Origin: Amoebidium appalachense
Taxonomy: Eukaryota; Ichthyosporea
Reading direction: 5' to 3'
Assembly (NCBI GenBank): GCA_963693365.1
Contig: CAVNZM010000007.1
Coordinates: forward strand, 6,572,001 to 6,636,000
DNA: 64,000 nucleotides
The notes beneath the pieces were generated by a model that saw only the letters and a list, made by a program, of their open reading frames with translations, did no database searches and was not told the DNA's origin. The position numbers were made by a program, and so were the translations under genes. How positions within the stretch are numbered: the stretch's first letter is position 1; every line of letters starts with the position of its first letter. This document shows, in pieces, positions 22,767-64,000 of the stretch.

Positions 22767-23376
22767 AAACGACATAACACGGCCGTGTCACACTTGCATC
22801 CCACTTGGACATCATAAGGTACAAGCACCAACTCCTCATGTGATACTATAATATGTACTCATTTAACCTTTTCAAGATGCTGTTCTTGTTTTTTCCTACA
22901 GTAAGCAGCTACAACCACTTAGTCACTTTGAGTGATGTCTCCATGCGGCTTCTGGCATACCTTGTATGTCGCCACAGTAGTAGGCCTGGCCTTTTGTACA
23001 TGCCTGGGAGACAAACAACCACTCAATCTTTTCCACAATTAGGTGGTTTACTGATGGCTGCGCCATAAAGATACGAAACGTTCCTTGGATTTGTTCCCAT
23101 AAACTACATATGTAGCCAGAGCATAAGGCTACCAGTTGTGACCTTTTGAACACACAGAAGAGCTTTATTATAGCCTTCGCTTTGTTGCCCCTTCATAAGT
23201 AACAACTTGGTGCTTGTTATTCATATTTTCACTTCATCGGCTCAAGTTCGGAGTAGTCAGCAGAGGTAAAACAAGCAGACTTGTTCAAACGAAGAAACAT
23301 TTTGTACATACAGCACATCAACACATTTGGACCTCAAATTATCGCTGGTGCTTGTGTGCATTTTGCGGCACTTGCC

Positions 23377-23453
<77 letters not shown>

Positions 23454-23628
23454 ACCCCAAAAGGCATACTAAGTTCCTGCATATTAATTTCCAAAAAATA
23501 GAAGGAGACAGATCGAAGAGACTACTTAATGAAGAAGCATTCAATAATACCGCACTCATGCCATTCAGTAACCCGGCATATATATACAAAGGGATACGTT
23601 CCTTCAAAATGAGCACATACCACGCAAC
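22767..23628. other. Convergent intergenic region between KCTD and the GDSL gene
   Basis: The two genes converge here, so both 3' UTRs should lie inside. The only marked feature is a 74-base C run at 23380-23453. No exon or RNA gene is seen. Confidence 0.5.
23380..23453 (+). repeat. 74-base uninterrupted poly-C run
   Basis: Pure C between CTTGCCCTG and ACCCCAAAA. It is the longest homopolymer seen in the window, and its length is probably approximate in the assembly. Confidence 0.95.
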
Positions 23629-24923
23629 TTACAGCGCCAGGAGGCTCACACTAGCCAAGGCATGGTTTTCTTGCGCCGACGTGTTCGGCAGATGGTCAAC
23701 ATTCTTCAGTCTTGGAACAATTTCGGACGAAATCACCTCAGCACATGCCTCCCCGAGCAGCTTGTGCATTTTTTGCCGTTGGGTGGAACGCATCATAGAA
23801 GATGTACTCATCGGCCGAAGAAGAAACATCAGAATCTTGTGCTTGGGTGCTGTAGGATATGCTACCGTGCGAAAAACCAAATTCGGCAGGTGAGGCACAC
23901 ACATTGCCAACAAGCTCCTGCTGCCGGAACACAGAGACGATGGTGTCGGTATTCTGCTCGCGGAAGGCCTCAACATACACGTGCAGGCTGCGGTTATATA
24001 TGGCAGCACCAAAACTAAATGCTGTTCGCTGCAAAAATGCTCGGATCCCAGAAGGGATACGTGCCGAGAGGAGGCATTTCCGTCACGATAAAAACACGTG
24101 CACCAACCTCATCGTGTAGTCTCTGCATAGCACGAACGAGGTTGTGTGCTATGACGGCCGGGCGTGGAAGTTGTGGCTTCTTTCCGTGGACGGAGAAGTA
24201 AAAGTCGTTGCCGGCCAACGAAAGAACATACACGGTTTGGTAGTCGCCTGCGTGTGAAGCAAAGGTGTGTTCGCTGCGGAAGGCATCAATGTACAGCTCA
24301 ACTTGCTGCAAAAGACCCGGCACGGGAACTTCACTGTTGGCTCCTGTGAAACCCTGCAAGGAGAGAAAGCTTTAGTACTCGGTAAAGGAAGATGCCTGAA
24401 AGTCGAACGAAAATAGGTTTGATAAGGCATAGAGGAAGTGTGTCGGGTAACCACAGAGAAAGTTATCGTAACAAAAGGTGAAACAGCTAACTTCGAAAAA
24501 AAATCACGCGAACCCCGACCTTTGCACCTTCGCAAGATGCCATGACAATAACACCAGAAGGGCACAAAAGCAAAGACATACAAAACGCAGAAGCGTTAGC
24601 TAGACAAGAACAACATGTAAATTTCACAAACACACCTCTATGGTAGCGTTATCCGATGTTGCTCCTCCGTGTGCAAAGTTCCACGTCACTGCATTTGGAA
24701 ACGCCATCTGAGACGCGTGCTCATGCCATAGCAACCCGTTCGAGAACCTTCCCTTGTGGTAGGCATCACGTGGCCAAGTGCCGTTTGTGAGCTCGTGCAC
24801 TCTCCCCGTGTCCGACCAGCTGTCACCAAAAACACACACACGCCGCACGGGAGATGTGTGTGTTTTGGTGTCGGAGAGAAGCTCAAATGGGTTGGTGATG
24901 GTGTGTGAAGTGTTTGGAGGCAT
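23629..24923 (-). CDS. SGNH/GDSL-family esterase or lipase, two frame breaks
   Basis: Exon 1 is 24923-24636 and exon 2 is 24353-23629, joined in phase 0. The catalytic blocks are all present: VFGDSWSDTGR (block I, nucleophile Ser), LAGNDFYF (GxND, block III) and YDAFHPT (block V, Asp and His). In exon 2 the reading frame shifts twice. The first is near 24045-24055, between ...EMPPLGT and IPSGIRAFLQRTAFSFG. The second is at a run of six A (23774-23769 on this strand), between YDAFHPTAK and MHKLLGEACAEVISSE. Each break behaves like one extra base. Without them the frame is open to the stop at 23629. No signal peptide is evident, although the family is often secreted. It is either a recent pseudogene or a good gene with consensus errors. 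The homopolymer error in VPS15 supports the latter for the A-run site. Confidence 0.83.
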
Positions 24924-25011
24924 TTTTAGAACTGTGAAACGACACTGGCCCTACAGTACACCAAACTAACTAGCCTATAGGGAAAGGGAAAACATGTACA
25001 GCCCAAAGTAG

Positions 25012-25341
25012 TTACTCCTCCGAGACTACGAACGTGAGTGCTGTATACGTGATGAAGCTAGGCGATCCACTGCTAAAACACTCCATATGAAACTTGAAGG
25101 GCTCGGTTTTCAAGCGAAATGCAAGGAACAGGCTAGCTGAAGATGTGAAGTGAACTGTTGAGTGTTGACTGTAGTGAAAGCAACTTTTCAGGTGATTTCG
25201 AAGAAGTGGGCCCTGGTAATGCTGGTATGCGTTTTGGCCCGGAGCGGCACGGTGCGTGCAAAAGTTATTAGCCTTATTTGGGTTGAACAAAAAGGAATCC
25301 TGGTAACGTGTTCCAATCGGAACGGGTTTTGGAACATTCAT
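25012..25341 (-). CDS. Unrecognised 109-residue open frame
   Basis: An ATG-initiated frame on the same strand as the GDSL gene, ending 89 bases upstream of it. I recognise no family. The sequence begins MNVPKPVPIGTRYQDSFLFN. Its second half alternates hydrophobic and polar residues (ASLFLAFRLKTEPFKFHMECF, then SFITYTALTFVV), as in a beta-rich protein. There is no signal peptide or membrane span. The upstream sequence contains CCAAT/ATTGG boxes (25381, 25397). The length exceeds chance expectation only moderately, so it may be non-coding or a 5' exon of another gene. Confidence 0.3.
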   Translation of the reverse strand: MNVPKPVPIGTRYQDSFLFNPNKANNFCTHRAAPGQNAYQHYQGPLLRNHLKSCFHYSQHSTVHFTSSASLFLAFRLKTEPFKFHMECFSSGSPSFITYTALTFVVSEE

Positions 25342-27417
<2,076 letters not shown>

Positions 27418-28497
27418 ATGCGGAGAAGCCGAGAGAAACCGAAACACAGCTCTGGGAAGGAGAACGCTAACCCAACACGCACACAGCCAGCAAGAGCAGC
27501 TAGATCGGTTCAACAAACACCCCGGGTTGCCACCGGCCTCCTCAAAACACACGTTAGCAAACGGCTAGCTTTGGCAGAAGTATCCGTCAACCTCACCTCA
27601 CCAGCCAACGTTGGCAGCGATGAGAAAGTGTCCTTGCCCATTTCTTCGTCTGCCACACCCACGATCTACGATTCCCTTCCACCCCTTAGATTCACACCCT
27701 ACAGAAAGCCCAGCACAGCCTTATCTGAGCAACAGGTAGTGCAACCTTACCGTCACACCGTTAACGTTCGAGCCCCTACCAGCACCTTACATCGCCCCCT
27801 AAGCCCCTCAAGTGTGGACACTCTACCTCCCCTCGGCTCTCAAAACAACATCCACCCCTTCTCAATGCCGCATGCTATCCAGCCGTCATACCTGGAACCA
27901 ACCCCTTTTCCAAGCCACCCAGGCTCTCTACCAATAGGCAACTACGTTCATGCAGGCACCCATAACGTTTCTGCGTGCGCGCACACTACGACACAAAGCT
28001 TCAGCACTCCTTTTGTAGTGACTCCACCTACCCCGACCATTCTGCCTTCTCTTCCCACCCATAACTTCTCAATCCCTGCAGCCTGGCACAAAACTCACCT
28101 ATACCATCCCACTCACTGTCCAAGAGATATGGAACCGTTCTGCGCCTGTAGCGGGGGGTTGCGAAGTCTCCCTCTCTGCAAACCCAACCGATTCCTCAGC
28201 AGACACTTACATACACCATCAAGAAATTTGGTGGCTGGCGGAGAAGAGGTGGTTTTGGATGATGCCACCGTCGAGCAAGTGTGCCAACTTTATTTACAAC
28301 GAAAGGTGGGATGCCTGTCCACACGTCTGCATCGTCTCCAGAAAAATCATGTCCATATTTCGTTTGAACCGGAAGAATACCAGAAACTAGCGGAGGATGC
28401 TGCACCTGGTTTATTCGAGTGTTTGCAGCAAGCAGGCACACGGCACGACCCATACTGGACAGCACAAACAGGACTTAATACAACGCCGAACTGTTGA
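27418..28497 (+). CDS. Pro/Ser/Thr-rich protein of unknown function with a KEN-box-like motif
   Basis: A single intronless frame of 359 residues. I do not recognise the family. The N-terminus is basic and contains SSGKENANP at residues 11-19, a match to the KENxxP form of the APC/C KEN degron. At about residues 49-58 KRLALAEVSVN resembles a destruction box. Residues 60-240 are proline/serine/threonine-rich and probably disordered, with repeated PTPTILPSLP-like patches. Residues about 275-345 look folded: VVLDDATVEQVCQLYLQRK, then LSTRLHRLQKNHVHISFEPEEYQKLAED. A cell-cycle-regulated, APC/C-targeted protein is a possibility based only on the short motifs. AATAAA occurs about 200 bases after the stop. 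An upstream frame in another phase ends just before the start codon. Confidence 0.72.
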   Translation: MRRSREKPKHSSGKENANPTRTQPARAARSVQQTPRVATGLLKTHVSKRLALAEVSVNLTSPANVGSDEKVSLPISSSATPTIYDSLPPLRFTPYRKPSTALSEQQVVQPYRHTVNVRAPTSTLHRPLSPSSVDTLPPLGSQNNIHPFSMPHAIQPSYLEPTPFPSHPGSLPIGNYVHAGTHNVSACAHTTTQSFSTPFVVTPPTPTILPSLPTHNFSIPAAWHKTHLYHPTHCPRDMEPFCACSGGLRSLPLCKPNRFLSRHLHTPSRNLVAGGEEVVLDDATVEQVCQLYLQRKVGCLSTRLHRLQKNHVHISFEPEEYQKLAEDAAPGLFECLQQAGTRHDPYWTAQTGLNTTPNC

Positions 28498-28699
28498 AGC
28501 GTGCTCCCTTCTACACACAAAACCAAGCGTGCAATCAATACCAAAAGCAGATGGGAAACCAGACGGTGCCAACTGGACCCAAACGTATATGCATCACAAC
28601 AGCGCACGTGCATGGTAGTGAACGCAAGTGTGGTTGAGCAATACTGTGGTTGAATGTTTTTAGTTCTACACGGCGCGATTGGTCTGTATGTTTGTGCTG

Positions 28700-28705
28700 A
28701 ATAAA
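28700..28705 (+). terminator. Candidate poly(A) signal for the gene at 27418
   Basis: AATAAA about 200 nt after the stop codon at 28495-28497. A second AATAAA occurs near 28867. Confidence 0.5.
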
Positions 28706-29117
28706 CTTGCAGTACTGTAATGTATAACATCAAATCATAAGTGATACCTTTGGGAATGGTAGTGCACACATCGGTTCCGTAGGCTGCAGTCATGTTCAGC
28801 CGAGACTGCTTCACCATTAAACATCGTTGGCTTGAGCTCTATCACATATCATACTCTCCTTCTGTAATAAAGCACTGTTGTATATGCCAGTGGCTGATGG
28901 AGTGGCCTTGGCAAGTGGTCTCCGGTCCGGTTGGGGCGTCTCCCGTTTCGCCCAGCCTGCTCATGAGACTTCATACGAGGGGGGGGGGGGGGGGGGGGGG
29001 GGGGGAGGGGGGCCATATGTTTTGGGGGGGGGGGAGGGGGGGGAGCCTCGGGTTCGCCGGGAGGGGGAGGGGGAGGCGGGTCGCGGGGGGGGAATTCACT
29101 CGGTGGGGGGGCGGAGG

Positions 29118-29146
29118 CAAGGCCTCCTACTATTTAGGAGGCCTTG
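29118..29146. other. Perfect 12-bp hairpin CAAGGCCTCCTA / TAGGAGGCCTTG
   Basis: Two perfectly complementary 12-base arms separated by five bases (CTATT), inside a G-rich tract about 500 bases upstream of the VPS15 start codon. A related palindrome, TCAAGGAGGCCTTGA, lies near 29326. Confidence 0.7.
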
Positions 29147-29633
29147 GGCGGAGTGCCCGGGGGGGGGTGGGGGCCGGGGTGTAGGGGGGGGGGGGGGGGG
29201 GGGGGGAGGGGGGGAGGGGGGAAGGATTTGTGGATGATTGGCCTAAAGGGCACCGCCTTACGTTATTGGTGAGCCATCCTCCTAGACTAGCTACGTAATC
29301 AGGGTCTTCGGAAACAAAAGGACTCAAGGAGGCCTTGAAACAAGTGACTGGCCGCAGACGCCAACAGGCCGGGCACAGACAGCACAGACAGACAGACAGA
29401 GGAGCCACGACAGGAGGGAGTGTACTGATGTTAACAAGCATGATGGTTCGTAGAGCTTGGTTAGTGTTTCAATGAATGTACGGCCGGAAAAGTTATAATT
29501 CTTTGCAGTCATGAGTGTTGCGATGGTTCGTTCGCATGATGCTTCGACCTTCAAGTAATTGATCGCTGTTTCGTTGCGCACTTCACAGTCATATAAATCG
29601 GTTTGTTTCCTGTATCTAGTTGAGAAACCAAAG

Positions 29634-61326
<31,693 letters not shown>

Positions 61327-61933
61327 CATGAATGAACCGGTGTAGTTGTCTGCGTTTTCTTTAAGAAAAGAGTTGGAGTTGGGGGTTTGGGGCGGGGGGA
61401 GGGGGGTGGGGGGGGAGGCACTAGAAAGGTACGAATGTTGTGGGTCTGTTGTCCATCATTCTAAAATATGGTGGAGCAGAGTGTTTGTGCATAATCCGTG
61501 TGTACAGATGTTCAAATCGTGAGGCATTATTGTGGTGTACATGTGTACGGTTTGCATATCTTCATACGCTACACCGTATACAGTCATCTCTGCCTACTGT
61601 AGATTCTGAATTGTTTCATTCTCAGCTATGAGTGTACCTGTGTACCGTTGCTGAATTTGCGCGAAACACCTTTTGAAGCGGCCGCATGTCTATTCATCTA
61701 GAAAGCAGTTTTTGCTTTTGTGTGCGTATGCCTGAATGACCTGCATCGAAGCATGCAAAAAAGGAGTTTTGAAATTTCATAGAGTTGTCTTGACCAAAAA
61801 ACTTAACGGTATGAATTCTTTGCAATAAATTGCCGAATGTGCATCTTTTTACAACTCGAAAGAATACCGGGGGGACAAGATTGCAAATTATAAAACCGGG
61901 TAAACTTGAAAGGCTATGGCCCCCCCTCCCCCT

Positions 61934-61964
<31 letters not shown>

Positions 61965-62055
61965 CCCCGTTCGATATGTGCACAAATCCATGAATATTAG
62001 GAACCATATATGCAGGGCCGGATAACAAAAAAAAAATCCACTAAGTCATGTGTGC
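61327..62055. other. Convergent 3' flanks of VPS15 and the RING gene
   Basis: Mostly ordinary sequence. A G-rich patch at 61380-61416 and a C run at 61926-61960 are the only low-complexity parts. No exon is seen. Confidence 0.5.
61824..61829 (+). terminator. Candidate poly(A) signal of VPS15
   Basis: AATAAA 498 nt downstream of the VPS15 stop codon in the context TGCAATAAATTG. Confidence 0.45.
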
Positions 62056-62616
62056 CTACAGTAGACGAAATGGTGCAAACACATAACAAAGCAAGCATGC
62101 AACAATAAACACCAACAACATAAACATTTTTTGGGAAGAAATCATCACGGTGCACGTGTCTCCCCCTCTTCCACTAGGACTTGCAGGCATCATAGCGCCG
62201 TCCTTCGAATTTCCACGAGCCTTTCCTCCTCCCACCATTTCACTTATCGGTGCCAACACCTGCACGAACGTATAGCCCTTACCGTTCGAATTTGCGCCTT
62301 TTCCAGACCCCACAACCCCGTTGTTTTCCTTCAACTGACGGAGTTGCTCTTCGAGCTTGCGCAAGTCTGACTGTCTCCGCATGACTTCATAGTTTACAGT
62401 CAGTTTTCCAGGTGCTGTTTTTCCGGTTGGTAGGTTGCACGTTGGGCAGCGGGGGAAAAGACTGCGGAAAACGGTCACAAGACATGTGCGGCATGCAGTG
62501 TGCCCGCACTTTAGGACGAGGGGGGCGTGAGGGCCGGCGCAGGTAGTGGAGTATGGGGTGGTGCACACCACACAGCACGCAACTAGGGGTGTGGTGTCTG
62601 GTGTTGCGGTAGCCAT
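62056..62616 (-). CDS. Tail-anchored C3HC4 RING finger protein
   Basis: An intronless frame of 186 residues starting at ATG 62616. Residues 15-60 form a RING-HC finger with ligands C15, C18, C37, H39, C42, C45, C57 and C60 (spacing C-x2-C-x18-C-x-H-x2-C-x2-C-x11-C-x2-C), as in E3 ubiquitin ligases. Residues about 85-104 (LRKLEEQLRQLKENN) should be a short coiled coil. Residues about 164-182 (MFMLLVFIVACLLCYVFAPF) form a single membrane span just before the C-terminus, which predicts a tail-anchored protein facing the cytosol. The middle is Gly/Ser-rich. I do not recognise the subfamily. The domain and anchor suggest ubiquitin signalling at ER, mitochondrial or peroxisomal membranes. Meiotic ZIP3/RNF212-type RING proteins lack such an anchor. 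Confidence 0.86.
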   Translation of the reverse strand: MATATPDTTPLVACCVVCTTPYSTTCAGPHAPLVLKCGHTACRTCLVTVFRSLFPRCPTCNLPTGKTAPGKLTVNYEVMRRQSDLRKLEEQLRQLKENNGVVGSGKGANSNGKGYTFVQVLAPISEMVGGGKARGNSKDGAMMPASPSGRGGDTCTVMISSQKMFMLLVFIVACLLCYVFAPFRLL

Positions 62617-63044
62617 TTTTGCTAGCTAAAAACGTAGTAATTGCGAGGGAAAAAATGAGTAAATATGTAGGAGAGAACTAAGCGAAACTAGCTTGTGTAA
62701 ATTCGTTTGCGGCGGCTGACTACTCTAGACAACATAAACAAAAGGACGAGTTTGTTTTGTATGTATGCACGGAGTGAATACCATGTAGCCAATCTGCCTT
62801 CGTGATGCAAAGTAATTTATGATTGGTCATCTAATTTAGATTCAGATATTGCCGACTCATCCAACCAATCAGAGAAGAATAATGGTGCCCTTACAGCCAA
62901 TCGATTACATTAACATATTTGATGGCTTAATTTTCATCTCGTTCAAATCTTTTAGATCAGGATCCCACACAGCGCGGCAACATGTGCGCATTCCTGTTCT
63001 GTTTCCCATGCTTGACAGCGTGCACAGCGTGCACAGAAAAAAAA
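62617..63044. other. Intergenic region between the RING gene and the tRNA
   Basis: Presumed promoter of the RING gene (minus strand). Several ATTGG/CCAAT boxes occur at 62822, 62866 and 62899. An eight-base A run (63037-63044) next to the tRNA is its terminator on the minus strand. Confidence 0.5.
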
Positions 63045-63116
63045 GGCTCGACCGAGAATCGAACTCGGGACCTTCTGCTTACTAGGCAGACGCTCTGCCA
63101 TCTGAGCCATCGAGCC
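63045..63116 (-). tRNA. tRNA-Thr (anticodon AGT)
   Basis: A complete 72-base cloverleaf on the minus strand. The acceptor stem GGCTCGA pairs with TCGAGCC (7/7), the D stem GCTC with GAGC, the anticodon stem TCTGC with GCAGA and the T stem CCGAG with CTCGG, all perfectly. The anticodon loop CTAGTAA places AGT at positions 34-36, so it reads ACU (A34 presumably modified to inosine). The T loop is TTCGATT and the B box GTTCGATTC is canonical. There is no intron. A run of T follows directly on this strand, as expected for RNA polymerase III. CCA is not encoded, as is normal in eukaryotes. Confidence 0.97.
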
Positions 63117-64000
63117 ACTGCACACATGTCGTACCCCCGGATTTGGCTACTTTTTTCTAACTCGCGAATAATGCAATCGCTTGCATCCAACCCGATCGCC
63201 TTCTGACCGAAGCGCCCCGACCCTTGCACCAATCGTTTTTGCCGGACCCGGCTCCGGAATGGGCTGCGGTGTAGCTGCGCTCGGCTACATCAAAGTTTGC
63301 CAGACCCAGCTACAGACAGCTATCTGATTAGTAACCTTTTTCGTACAAGCACACATTCCCGAAAGCAGAAAAGAGCACGTGCATGTGAAAAATTATATAA
63401 TTATTCGGGGCAAGGACAGGGAAGCAGAGACACAGTGGTGCAGTGTAAAAGCACCACAAACACACGGGAACAAGGAACAAGGGAAACAGGAACGATCGGA
63501 GCAGTGTACACAACGATGTTCGACACGACTGAACAAAATTTATTTCGATCTGGTATATATACTCGAAATTCCCTTAAGTCAAATCTATCCGTGATTTTCG
63601 ACCAGTCGGAAATTAGATCTGTCTCTTAAAGAAACCAATCACTAAGAACTGATTGCTTTCAGAGAGATCCGGTACGCGGATATGTACATGATAGGGCACA
63701 GACACTAGCGAAGATCAACTCGTGTCATTATCGAGGAAGCGAGGGAAAGTTCTAACCTATGACAAACTGCAAAGACTCAGACACACCACACTTAACCTTA
63801 ATGATTGGTTAAAGCACGGCAACACATGAAAACTAAAGTAAATTAATGAAGTCTGATCACACAAGGCAACCCAAGTGTAGCCTAAGTGTTACCGTCCAAT
63901 CAACACATATTAAGTACCACAAATCTACCTAACATATATTAATAGAAAAGAAATACGATTATACACATGAAAACAAGGAGAGAAAGAAAAGAAATAAAGA
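63117..64000. other. Right-end region without a supported gene
   Basis: Ordinary AT-rich sequence. An open frame of 110 codons (63297-63629) shows no domain and uses many AAA/ACA codons in a repetitive purine-rich context, so I did not call it. Palindromic CCGG/GCTCCGG motifs lie near 63242-63258. The 5' flank of the tRNA is here. Confidence 0.45.

Larger units (their letters stand above)
28498..29633. other. Intergenic region upstream of VPS15
   Basis: It holds the 3' flank of the preceding gene, a G-rich tract (28979-29226) and the presumed VPS15 promoter and 5' UTR (29230-29633). A perfect hairpin lies at 29118-29146. No exon is supported. Confidence 0.5.

Noticed and set aside
63297-63629. 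110-codon open frame near the right end
   Set aside because: No domain, biased purine-rich composition and no supporting signals. It could belong to a gene beyond the window but cannot be supported.

Overview
The window is nuclear DNA of a eukaryote. Genes are split by many spliceosomal introns (GT...AG, with exon phases that join exactly), the single tRNA is followed by a T-run terminator, and AATAAA signals follow several stop codons. The organism is probably a protist. The VPS15 and KCTD-type proteins would suit a unicellular relative of animals, but the sequence does not settle this. Non-coding DNA is exceptionally rich in (CA/TG)n, (GA)n and pure C/G runs, several of 65-74 bases. Most long open frames outside the genes listed are translations of these repeats.

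Layout, left to right. A minus-strand methyltransferase-like gene runs off the left edge (1-3738). A six-exon minus-strand FKBP prolyl isomerase of the ER membrane follows (4946-9966). After a 4-kb divergent spacer comes a plus-strand four-exon PX-domain gene (14015-19196). From about 21.3 to 28.9 kb lies a stretch almost free of C/G runs and dinucleotide repeats, apart from one C run and one GA array. It holds an intronless KCTD/BTB gene (21966-22766, +), a two-exon GDSL hydrolase with two frame breaks (23629-24923, -), a small unknown frame (25012-25341, -) and an intronless Pro/Ser-rich protein with a KEN-box-like motif (27418-28497, +).

Half the window is one gene, VPS15/PIK3R4 (29634-61326, +). 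I resolved 36 exons with consistent phases, encoding about 1459 residues: a myristoylation-type N-terminus, a pseudokinase with HGD and DYA in place of HRD and DFG, HEAT repeats and a seven-bladed WD40 propeller. One extra G in exon 27 breaks the frame and looks like an assembly error. A tail-anchored RING protein (62056-62616, -) and a tRNA-Thr(AGT) (63045-63116, -) close the window.

By family, VPS15 (PI3-kinase complex), the PX protein (phosphoinositide reader), the FKBP (ER folding) and the tail-anchored RING protein all belong to endomembrane biology. Nothing indicates an operon-like arrangement.

The most unusual structure is in the VPS15 introns. Decayed partial copies of exon-intron junctions stand beside the real junctions of exons 5, 9, 15 and, on both sides, exon 28. 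About 14 of 35 introns end in or very near a (CA)n run that supplies the acceptor CAG. Two MITE-like elements with inverted termini and a dispersed repeat family ending in poly-C are also present.
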